A DNA stretch of 64,000 nucleotides from Mycolicibacterium sphagni (GTDB lineage Bacteria; Actinomycetota; Actinomycetes; Mycobacteriales; Mycobacteriaceae): the NCBI RefSeq assembly GCF_002250655.1, contig NZ_NOZR01000010.1:124001-188000 (forward strand), given 5' to 3'. Position 1 is the stretch's first letter, and every line of letters starts with the position of its first letter. The position numbers and the translations under genes are program-made. Below the pieces are notes generated by a model that searched no databases, was not told the DNA's origin, and saw only the letters and a list, made by a program, of their open reading frames with translations. Below are positions 57,664-64,000 of this stretch, piece by piece.

Positions 57664-58913
57664 CCGTCCAGCCCTCGACCCTTGGCCTTCTTCAGCTCGT
57701 CGGCACCGGGCACCGGTCCGGGAGTGAAATAGCCCGCCGCCATCTTGGCGTCGATCTCCACCCGCGCGTCGGGTGGTATCAGCTCATCGGGAATGTTGAC
57801 GCGCTCTCCCACCTCGATACCCGAGCCGACGATCGCGTCGTACTTCATATTGCTCATCGAGACCAGGCGGTGGATCCTACGAATTCCCAACCAGTGCAAC
57901 ACATCGGGCATCAGTTCTTGGAACCGCATGTCCTGAACTCCGGCAACGCATTCGGTGCGGGCGAAGTAGGCCTCGGCGGTGTCGCCGCCCTCTTGGCGCT
58001 TGCGGGCGTTGTAGACCAGGAACTTGGTGACCTCGCCCAGCGCCCGTCCCTCCTTGCGGGAGTAGGCGACCAGTCCGACCCCGCCGCGCTGCGCGCCGAG
58101 GATGCATTCCTCGAGTGCGTGCGTGAGGTATGGCCGGCAGGTGCAGATGTCGGAACCGAATACGTCGGAGCCGTTGCACTCGTCGTGCACCCGGGCGGTC
58201 AGCTCCACGCTGGGATCAGCCAGGTCGCGCGGGTTGCCGAAGATGTAGAGGGTCTGCCCGCCGATGGGCGGCAGGAACACCTCGAGATCGGAGCGGGTGA
58301 CCAGCTCGGGGTACATGCCGCCGGTCTCCTCGAACAGCACCCGGCGCAGGTGGGCTTCGCTGCAGCCGAATCGTTCTGCGACACCGGGCAAGAACCAGAC
58401 CGGCTCGACAGCGGCCTTGGTCACCAGCGCCGCACCGCTGTCCATCAGGAACCGGCCGTCTGGAGCCAGCCGGCCCTTCCCGATCGCGTCGGCGATCTCC
58501 GGCAGGATCACGTGCGCCTTGGTGACGGCGATCGTCGGACGGATGTCCTGGCCCGCGGTGAGCTCGCCGGCGAACGCCTCGGCGACCATCGCGCCCCACG
58601 GGTCAAGGCTGACGATCGCCTCGGGGCGGCTCCACTGCGGGTAGGGGCCGATGACGTCGGTGGGGGCGGTGTTGGTGAGGTCCGCCCGATGCTCCCGCGA
58701 CAGTGCTCCCGCTGCGACGGCCAGTGCGCGGTACACGCTGTATGAACCGCTGTGGGTGCCGATGACATTGCGGTGGCTGCGGGTGCTGGTGGTTCCGATC
58801 AACGGTCCGCGCTCGCCTGCGGTGCCCGCGCCCCAGCGGATCGGCGGGGCGTCGTCGGCGCCACGATGCGATGTCAGCCGGATATGGCCCGGGCTCTTCG
58901 CTTCGGCGGACAT
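57660..58913 (-). CDS. URC1, GTP-cyclohydrolase-II-like protein of uracil catabolism
   Basis: A 417-residue protein in two parts. About 210 N-terminal residues (RLTSHRGADDAPPIRWGAG...SGSYSVYRALAVAAGALS) are specific to URC1; the C-terminal part is RibA-like. Zinc ligands Cys246-x10-Cys257-x-Cys259 (ECNGSDVFGSDICTC) are conserved. The RibA loop GRGIGL is changed to GRALGE (from residue 289), so it probably does not make the riboflavin precursor. In yeast, URC1 is thought to open the pyrimidine ring of a uracil nucleotide. AAGGAG precedes ATG 58913. First gene of the operon. Confidence 0.9.
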   Translation of the reverse strand: MSAEAKSPGHIRLTSHRGADDAPPIRWGAGTAGERGPLIGTTSTRSHRNVIGTHSGSYSVYRALAVAAGALSREHRADLTNTAPTDVIGPYPQWSRPEAIVSLDPWGAMVAEAFAGELTAGQDIRPTIAVTKAHVILPEIADAIGKGRLAPDGRFLMDSGAALVTKAAVEPVWFLPGVAERFGCSEAHLRRVLFEETGGMYPELVTRSDLEVFLPPIGGQTLYIFGNPRDLADPSVELTARVHDECNGSDVFGSDICTCRPYLTHALEECILGAQRGGVGLVAYSRKEGRALGEVTKFLVYNARKRQEGGDTAEAYFARTECVAGVQDMRFQELMPDVLHWLGIRRIHRLVSMSNMKYDAIVGSGIEVGERVNIPDELIPPDARVEIDAKMAAGYFTPGPVPGADELKKAKGRGLDG

Positions 58914-58997
58914 GTTCGCTCCTTCAGCAAAGAGCCAGCCTAGCCACTAGCCCGTCATCCCGCCCAGCGTGACGCCCCGGCGGCAGGGCCCCCGGAT

Positions 58998-59642
58998 TCA
59001 CATGCCGAAGCGACCCTCCTGTATCGCGGCGACGGCCGCCGCTGGTCCCGACACCTCCACCGTGGCCGCGGACCGGCGCCCGAACAGGTAAAGAAGCAGT
59101 TCGCCTGGCGAGCCCGCGAGTTCGACGGTCGCCTGCCCTGTTCGAACTGTGTGTCGCAACCCCGTCCCTTGCCACGCTATGTCGAGCCCGACCCCGCGCA
59201 CCCGACGGCTCAAATAGCGGCTGCCGCGCTGGACGTTTCGCCACAACGCTGCCTGCATAGCGGGTGTCAGATCCGCGCGGGGACCCAGCCCGTTGGCTCT
59301 GCGAACATCCTCGTGGTGCACGAAGAACTCGTTGAGACTGGGGAAGGAGCGCACCCAGGGCACCCGGAAGAACCCGAGGGGTGGACCGCACCGGAGCCTG
59401 GTGACGAGCCAGCCGAATTCTCGGTGCTCGACCATGTCCGACGTACGGCGTTCGGCAAAACGTGCGGGCGGCCCGGGCAGCACGAGACATGGAGCAGCGA
59501 TCGGATCACGCTCGCGCAGCACGAGGTGCGCGGCCATTTTTCGGGTTGTCCACCCGTGCAGGAGAGTCGGGGCATCCGGGCCGAGGGTGTCGAAGAGATC
59601 GCACAACGCCGCGCGTTCCTGGCCGTCGAAGGCCTTGGTCAC
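58998..59642 (-). CDS. TIGR03085-type DinB-like metal-binding protein
   Basis: A 214-residue protein of the mycothiol-dependent/DinB-like four-helix superfamily. The start LCDLFDTLGPDAPTLLHGWTTRKMAAHLVLRERDP and the segment FPSLNEFFVHHEDVRRANG hold the His residues expected to bind metal (H40, and H107/H108 in HHEDVRR). The last part (GSPGELLLYLFGRRSAATVEVSGPAAAV) is shared by this family. ATG 59642 overlaps the end of the broken methyltransferase by four bases, which makes it the last gene of the operon starting at 61360. Function unknown. Confidence 0.84.
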   Translation of the reverse strand: MTKAFDGQERAALCDLFDTLGPDAPTLLHGWTTRKMAAHLVLRERDPIAAPCLVLPGPPARFAERRTSDMVEHREFGWLVTRLRCGPPLGFFRVPWVRSFPSLNEFFVHHEDVRRANGLGPRADLTPAMQAALWRNVQRGSRYLSRRVRGVGLDIAWQGTGLRHTVRTGQATVELAGSPGELLLYLFGRRSAATVEVSGPAAAVAAIQEGRFGM

Positions 59643-60105
59643 GAGTTGCGCTCGGCATAGACCGCACGTTCGATCTCGGAGATCGCGGTGCCTCGGCCTG
59701 CCGGGCGGAGGTATCGGTCCCGGCCGAACGTGCGATGCAGGGCGGCGGCCCTACGAGTCGTATTGCCCGGCAGGTCGACCTCACACACCGGGAAGCCGGC
59801 CAGCTCGGGCAACCGAAAGGCACGCGTGTCGTAGCCCGCGCCCAGAATGACCACGGCGTCAACACCTTTGGCGACGGCCGCGCGCAGCTGGTCGTCGATG
59901 TAGCGCTTGCGACACAGGAAGCTCGCCCAGCCGCCGCCGATCTTTCTGTCGGTCGCCGACTTCAACGCCGTGCGCACCACCACCCGCCCGGTGGCAGGCA
60001 TCAGTTGGCCGCCCACGGATCACGAACCAGCGGTGTCGGCTCGTGCTGGTCGGCCGCCACGACGATCATCGGCCCGAGGGCGGTCCGCGCGGCGGCGTCG
60101 CTCAC
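59639..60105 (-). pseudogene. Broken SAM-dependent methyltransferase (TIGR00027-like)
   Basis: Remains of a leucine-carboxyl-methyltransferase-like SAM methyltransferase. The original start is GTG 60105 (VSDAAARTALGPMIVVAADQ..., overlapping the dehydrogenase stop as GTGA). That frame ends at TGA 60001-60003 after DPWAAN. The next frame restarts at ATG 60001 (MPATGRVVVRTALKSATDRK...) and carries the SAM motif VVILGAGYDTRAFRLPEL. One lost C would restore DPWAAQLMPATG. It then ends after only about 121 residues, where C-terminal text (YLRPAGRGTAISEIERAVYAE) follows VDLPGNTTRR directly, so roughly 110 internal residues are missing. Probably inactive. Confidence 0.75.
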
Positions 60106-61151
60106 GGCTGGACGAGCACCCGGATCGGATTGCCCTCGGCGTGCTCGAGGATGCGTATTCCGTCGGCGATGTCCTCCAGCGGGATGATCTGGCTGATCGA
60201 CCGGGACAAATCGAGCCGGCCGCGCGACACCAACTGGGCCAGGGTTTCGATATCGGTGTTGTGGTAGCCGAGGTGTCCGAGCACTTGGCGCTGCGTCAGA
60301 TTGAACATCGACGTCGGTCCCACCGTCGGCGCGTCGGCGCTCATACCCACCCCGACCAGCCGGCCGCCAATGGTCAGCGAGTCCAGCGCCTGTTCGAAGG
60401 TGACCTTCAGCCCGACTGCGTCGAATGCGACGTCGAGTTTGCGTCCCCCGGTGGCCTCGGCCAGCTTGTCGGCGAAATCCGGGTCGCGGGAGTCGAACGC
60501 GTAGTCGGCGCCGAGCTCCAGTGCGCGCTCGCGGACCCCCGGATTGATGTCGACGGCGATCACCGGCACCGCCCCCACCAGGCGGGCCAACTGCACGATG
60601 TGGGTGCCGACACCACCGACACCCCACACCCCGACGGACTCACCGACCGCCACCTTGCCGGTGTGCACGACCGCGCCGAACGGCGTCGACACCGCGTCAG
60701 CCAGGATCGCGGCCTGCTCCAGCGGCACATTGTCGGGCACCCAGGTCAGCCCCGAGGCTTGCGCGACGGTGTACTCAGCCCAGGCGCCGTCATAGGCGAA
60801 GGCCATCAGCTGTATTCGCATGCAGTTCGCGAGATCGCCGCGACGGCAGTTGGCACACGTTCCGCACGGCCGGCCGGCGGCGACGACGACCCGGTCACCC
60901 TCCGACCAGCCGGTGACACCGGGCCCGAGCTTGGCGATCGTCCCGGAGGCTTCGTGGCCCTGGGTGATCACCGGGCGCTGGGCCGGGAACGTCCCGTTGA
61001 TCAGGCTGAGGTCGGAATGGCAGATGCCACAGAACGCCACCTTGACCAGGACTTCACCATCGCCCGGTTCGGGGATGGGAACATCTTCCAGCACAACGGT
61101 TTTGGTGTCGGCATAGAAGCGCTCGGCACGCATCGTGGTGGCCACGGTCAC
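60102..61151 (-). CDS. Zinc-dependent alcohol dehydrogenase
   Basis: A 349-residue MDR alcohol dehydrogenase. Catalytic zinc ligands Cys44 (FCGICHSD) and His66 (QGHEASG), structural zinc Cys96/99/102/110 (CGTCANCRRGDLANC) and the NAD-binding GVGGVGTHIVQLA with Asp in VIAVDINP are all present. NAD-dependent oxidation of primary or secondary alcohols is expected. ATG 61151 overlaps the Mop gene stop by four bases. Its stop overlaps the former start of the methyltransferase. Confidence 0.93.
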   Translation of the reverse strand: MTVATTMRAERFYADTKTVVLEDVPIPEPGDGEVLVKVAFCGICHSDLSLINGTFPAQRPVITQGHEASGTIAKLGPGVTGWSEGDRVVVAAGRPCGTCANCRRGDLANCMRIQLMAFAYDGAWAEYTVAQASGLTWVPDNVPLEQAAILADAVSTPFGAVVHTGKVAVGESVGVWGVGGVGTHIVQLARLVGAVPVIAVDINPGVRERALELGADYAFDSRDPDFADKLAEATGGRKLDVAFDAVGLKVTFEQALDSLTIGGRLVGVGMSADAPTVGPTSMFNLTQRQVLGHLGYHNTDIETLAQLVSRGRLDLSRSISQIIPLEDIADGIRILEHAEGNPIRVLVQP

Positions 61152-61360
61152 TCGACCCCGATCATCACCTCGGTCGATTTGACCAGCACCGTCGCCGGCT
61201 GTCCTTCGGCCAGCCCGAGTTCCTCGGCGGCATCCTTGGTGATCGAGGCGGTCACGATCTGATCGCCACCGTCGAGACGGACCTTGACCGTCGCCATCAC
61301 CGCACCAAGATGCACCTCGGCGATCGTGCCTTTGAGTTGATTACGGGTCGACAAGCGCAT
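61148..61360 (-). CDS. Molbindin-like TOBE (Mop) protein
   Basis: A 70-residue single TOBE domain (MRLSTRNQLKGTIAEVHLGAVMATVKVRLDGGDQIVTASITKDAAEELGLAEGQPATVLVKSTEVMIGVE), the molybdopterin/molybdate-binding Mop fold. Molbindins of this type store or buffer molybdate as oligomers. SRNQLxGxI and VKSTEVMIG match the family. ATG 61360 was preferred to ATG 61372. It is the first gene of the overlapping operon and divergent from the F420-type gene. The only molybdoenzyme in the window is far away at 1-854. Confidence 0.88.
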   Translation of the reverse strand: MRLSTRNQLKGTIAEVHLGAVMATVKVRLDGGDQIVTASITKDAAEELGLAEGQPATVLVKSTEVMIGVE

Positions 61361-61427
61361 GAGATCCTCCATCGGGTCGGCGGTCGTCCCGAGCCTACGT
61401 CGGCCGAACCGGCCTACAGTGGCGATC

Positions 61428-61880
61428 ATGTCGAGAATTGCCACTGCCGAGGCGGTGGGCCTGGAAAAGCTGCTGGATTTCGTACGGCCGCGGCACCGCA
61501 TGGTGCTCACCACCTTCCGTGCCGACGGCGCACTGCAGAGTTCGCCGGTGACCGGTGGGGTCGATGAGCAGGGCCGGCTGGTGATCGCCAGCTACCCACA
61601 GCGGGCCAAGTCGGTGAACATCCGCCGCAACGGACGGGCCAGTGTCGTGGTGTTGTCCGACGAATTCAACGGGCCGTACGTGCAGATCGACGGGCCTGCG
61701 GAGGTGATCGGCCTGCCCGACGCGGTTGAACCGCTGGTGGACTACTTCCGCGCGGTGGCCGGCGAGCATTCGGACTGGGCCGAGTACCGCCAGGCCATGG
61801 TCAAGCAGGGCAAGTGCCTGATCCGGGTGACACCGGCGACCTGGGGTCCGGTGGCCACCGGAGGATTCCCGCCGTCGTAA
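61428..61880 (+). CDS. PPOX-class F420-dependent oxidoreductase
   Basis: A 150-residue split-barrel protein of the TIGR03618 type (F420-binding pyridoxamine oxidase-like). The barrel text RPRHRMVLTTFRADGALQSSPVTGGVDEQGRLVIASYPQRAKSVNIRRNGRASVVVLSDEF is characteristic. It ends with VKQGKCLIRVTPATWGPVATGGFPP. ATG 61428 was chosen; the frame extends upstream to 61359. Family members reduce biliverdin or other small molecules with F420H2; substrate here unknown. Divergent from the Mop gene. Confidence 0.88.
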   Translation: MSRIATAEAVGLEKLLDFVRPRHRMVLTTFRADGALQSSPVTGGVDEQGRLVIASYPQRAKSVNIRRNGRASVVVLSDEFNGPYVQIDGPAEVIGLPDAVEPLVDYFRAVAGEHSDWAEYRQAMVKQGKCLIRVTPATWGPVATGGFPPS

Positions 61881-61962
61881 CCTGGCCGCGCCAGCGTGAT
61901 GGCGTGAGCTGCGGGCCCAGCGGCGCGGTGATGGCTGGGCGCTGCTTCGGGCTGAGTCGTTC

Positions 61963-62580
61963 TTACACAGGGGGTTTCGGGCCCAGTATCGCCACTGACA
62001 CGGCCAGCGCTGGCTCGATGATGTCGGAGATCGGCTGACCGTCCTCCACGGTCTGCGCGGTGAGCTCACGGAGTCCGCCGACCAGGATCACCGCCGCCGC
62101 ATGCGATATCGGTGCCAGCCCGGCAGTCTGGAAGCCCGCATTGCTGCTCAGGTCGACGATCATCGTGGCCAGCCGGGCGAATCCGCGGCGCAGCGTGGGC
62201 CGGGCGTACTCACCGAGTGCGGGAAGTTCACGGATCCAGCTCAGTGTGATGGCCGGGCGCTCTTCGATGCTGTGCACGTAGGCGACGACGGCCTGACGAA
62301 CCTGCTCCGGCCAGGGCAGCCCCGGATCGACGGCGTCGCGGATAGTGGCGACGAGCTCGTCGTTGTTGGCCGTCAGCAGCTCGGCGAAGCAGTCCTCCTT
62401 GGTGGCGAACTGGCTGTAGAACGTGCGCTTGGAGGTGCGGGCATACCGGACGATGTCGGCGACGGTGGTATCGCGGTAGCCGCGCTCGTCGATCGAGGCG
62501 GCCAGCCCGTCGAGCAACCGCTGGCGGAAGTCGTCGTTGCGCCCGACGGCGGCAGTCTCGTCGACAGCCGTCGTGGTCAT
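61963..62580 (-). CDS. TetR regulator of second TetR/P450 module
   Basis: A 205-residue TetR protein (MTTTAVDETAAVGRNDDFRQRLLDGLAASIDERGY...). The recognition region TTVADIVRYARTSKRTFYSQF and ligand domain blocks ITLSWIRELPALG and VGGLRELTAQTVEDG match those of the TetR at 16873. AAGGAG stands before ATG 62580. It is divergent from the CYP138-like gene, and both operators in the gap (62621, 62654) could serve both promoters. M. tuberculosis has the same arrangement at Rv0135c/Rv0136. Ligand unknown. Confidence 0.9.
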   Translation of the reverse strand: MTTTAVDETAAVGRNDDFRQRLLDGLAASIDERGYRDTTVADIVRYARTSKRTFYSQFATKEDCFAELLTANNDELVATIRDAVDPGLPWPEQVRQAVVAYVHSIEERPAITLSWIRELPALGEYARPTLRRGFARLATMIVDLSSNAGFQTAGLAPISHAAAVILVGGLRELTAQTVEDGQPISDIIEPALAVSVAILGPKPPV

Positions 62581-62620
62581 CGAAATCTCCTTCCGATCGT
62601 CGCGCCCCTTGTCAGGGACT

Positions 62621-62636
62621 GGTACCGACAGGTACC
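62621..62636. promoter_or_regulatory. Operator copy 3, GGTAC-N6-GTACC
   Basis: Perfect inverted repeat with spacer CGACAG in the gap between the divergent TetR and P450 genes. Same half-sites and spacing as the two copies at 17818 and 17839. An extra GTACC follows at 62637-62641 region (GTACCGTACC), so a third half-site is adjacent. Confidence 0.72.
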
Positions 62637-62653
62637 GTACCCCACAACCCCGT

Positions 62654-62669
62654 GGTACAACGCAGTACC
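62654..62669. promoter_or_regulatory. Operator copy 4, GGTAC-N6-GTACC
   Basis: Perfect inverted repeat with spacer AACGCA, 33 bases from copy 3 (about three helical turns) and 26 bases before the P450 ATG. Confidence 0.72.
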
Positions 62670-62695
62670 GCACCAGCATTGGGAGGGCCTCACCG

Positions 62696-64000
62696 ATGAG
62701 CGAAGCACCAACCGTTGACCTGCCGGTCACCGCCGCACCGAAACTGCCGCCCACCCCGGGGGTGCCGAGTGTGCTGGTGCAAGCCGCATTCGTGCTGGCG
62801 CGCCGGCCGACGACGGATTGGCTGAGCCGGCGCTACGGGCGCTGCCTCACCGTGAAAATCCCGGTGTTCGGCAACACCATCGTGGTCTCCGACCCCGCGC
62901 TCACCAAGCAGATCTTCACCACCAGCCCCGACGTGCTCTACAACATCCAGCCGAACCTGAGCCGGCTGCTCGGTGCGGGCTCCGTGTTCGCCCTCGACGG
63001 CGTCGAACACCGGGTCCGCCGCAAACTGCTCACACCGCCGTTTCACGGCAAGAGCATCAAGGCCTATGAGCAGATCGTGGTCGAGGAGACGCTGCGCGAG
63101 GTCCGATCGTGGCCGCAGGGAACGGAGTTCGCCACACTCGAGCCGATGATGCGCATCACGCTCAACATCATCCTGCGGGCGATCTTCGGTGCCGACGGCT
63201 ACGAGTTGGAACGCCTGCGCGACCTCATCCCGCGCTGGGTGACCCTGGGCTCACGATTGGCGGTGCTGCCCGCGCCCAAGCGCGAATTGCCTTGGACACC
63301 TTGGGGCAAGCTCGCCGAGTTCCGTCGTGAGTATGAGGTCCTGGTGGACACCCTGATCAGTCGTGCACAGCAGGACCCCGACTTCGAGGATCGCACCGAC
63401 GTGCTTTCGCTGTTCTTACGCAGCAGCTACGAAGACGGGTCGAAGATGACGCGCGGCGAGGTCGGCGACGAGCTGCTGACCTTGCTGGCCGCCGGCCACG
63501 AGACCACCGCCTCCACGCTGGCGTGGGCGTTCGAACGGGTCTCGCGGCACCCCGAGGTGTTGCGCCGGTTGGTCGCTGAGGCGGAGGCCGACGACAACAC
63601 GTATCGGCAAGCCACGATCTTCGAGGTCCAGCGCAACCGTACGGTGATCGACTTCTCCGGGCGGCACGTCGCCGTCCAGGCTTACGAATTAGGTGAATGG
63701 ATTGTGCCGCAAGGCTATTCGGTGATGATCGGCCTGAACCAGCTGCACGAGAACCCGGAGATGTTCCCCGATCCGCAGCGGTTCGACCCGCAGCGCTTCC
63801 TCGACGCCAGGCCCAACACGTTCGCCTGGGTACCATTCGGCGGCGGTACCCGACGCTGCATCGGCGCTGCGTTCGCCAACATGGAAATGGACGTCGTGCT
63901 GCGAACGGTGTTGCGCAACTTCACCATTGCGACCACAACCGCGCCCGGCGAAAAGTGGCATTCACGCGGCGTCGCGTTCACGCCGAAGAAGGGTGGACGC
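62696..64000 (+). CDS. Cytochrome P450, CYP138-like (3' end outside window)
   Basis: 435 residues of a P450 open to the window edge; only a few residues are missing. I-helix AGHETT (266-271), ExxR as EVQR (310-313) and heme loop FGGGTRRCIG with Cys388 are seen. Text such as PPFHGKSIKAYEQIVVEETLRE, IPRWVTLGSRLAVLPAPKRE and FAWVPFGGGTRRCIGAAFANMEMDVVLRTVLR is very close to M. tuberculosis CYP138 as I recall it, closer than that of the P450 at 17877. GGGAGG precedes ATG 62696. Divergent TetR and two operators upstream. Redox partner and substrate unknown. Confidence 0.93.
   Translation, partial: MSEAPTVDLPVTAAPKLPPTPGVPSVLVQAAFVLARRPTTDWLSRRYGRCLTVKIPVFGNTIVVSDPALTKQIFTTSPDVLYNIQPNLSRLLGAGSVFALDGVEHRVRRKLLTPPFHGKSIKAYEQIVVEETLREVRSWPQGTEFATLEPMMRITLNIILRAIFGADGYELERLRDLIPRWVTLGSRLAVLPAPKRELPWTPWGKLAEFRREYEVLVDTLISRAQQDPDFEDRTDVLSLFLRSSYEDGSKMTRGEVGDELLTLLAAGHETTASTLAWAFERVSRHPEVLRRLVAEAEADDNTYRQATIFEVQRNRTVIDFSGRHVAVQAYELGEWIVPQGYSVMIGLNQLHENPEMFPDPQRFDPQRFLDARPNTFAWVPFGGGTRRCIGAAFANMEMDVVLRTVLRNFTIATTTAPGEKWHSRGVAFTPKKGGR

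Overview
The window looks like chromosome of a mycobacterium, probably a fast-growing Mycolicibacterium-type species. It is GC-rich with many GTG starts and 1-4 base gene overlaps. It carries a MceA protein, TreS-Mak, CYP138-like P450s, a DesA3-type desaturase with its reductase, several predicted F420-dependent enzymes and a mycofactocin-type dehydrogenase. No rRNA, tRNA, CRISPR array, phage or insertion sequence was recognised. Coding density is very high; the only gene-free stretch over 300 bases is 19245-19659. The species itself cannot be named from this sequence.

Layout. 1-2157: a cut-off molybdopterin oxidoreductase behind a TetR gene, with a nitroreductase running divergently from a perfect palindrome. 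2163-4084: thioesterase and membrane adenylate cyclase. 4181-8320: a same-strand catabolic block (F420-type oxidoreductase, SDR, flavoprotein monooxygenase, mycofactocin-type SDR) that meets a FadD gene head-on. 8384-14595: FadD, esterase and MFS exporter facing a TetR and an LLM oxidoreductase. 14585-19244: an orphan MceA, an SGNH hydrolase and the first TetR/P450 module. 19660-21862: two divergent paralogous VWA membrane proteins. 22038-24934: small genes, a HugZ-like protein, a Crp fragment without its ligand domain, a GreA-like protein and a quinone reductase. 25063-36483: treS-mak followed by recC-recB-recD. 36497-40804: SnoaL-tailed sigma factor with a divergent Ddn-type gene, a MarR/ABC exporter operon and a phosphoesterase. 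40830-47163: acyl-CoA metabolism genes. 47170-50787: glgX, a RibD-like reductase and a HAD phosphatase. 50887-53843: TetR controlling a ferredoxin reductase/desaturase pair. 53845-58913: a glycosyltransferase and the operon URC1-URC4-upp. 58998-61360: a four-gene overlapping operon in which a methyltransferase gene is broken. 61428-64000: F420/FMN split-barrel protein and the second TetR/P450 module, cut by the window end.

The strongest systems-level signals are three. First, two paralogous TetR/CYP138-like modules lie 45 kb apart, each with two copies of the same operator, GGTAC-N6-GTACC. Second, a compact operon encodes the non-classical (URC) uracil catabolic route: uracil phosphoribosyltransferase, a DUF1688 protein and a GTP-cyclohydrolase-II-like protein. 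Third, several regulators have clear palindromic operators beside them (TetR at 1438, MarR at 39943, TetR at 51607/51675), and a candidate ECF promoter sits next to the sigma gene at 37390. Unusual enzymes include a flavin monooxygenase with Arg in place of the Baeyer-Villiger fingerprint His and a crotonase lacking both catalytic Glu residues.
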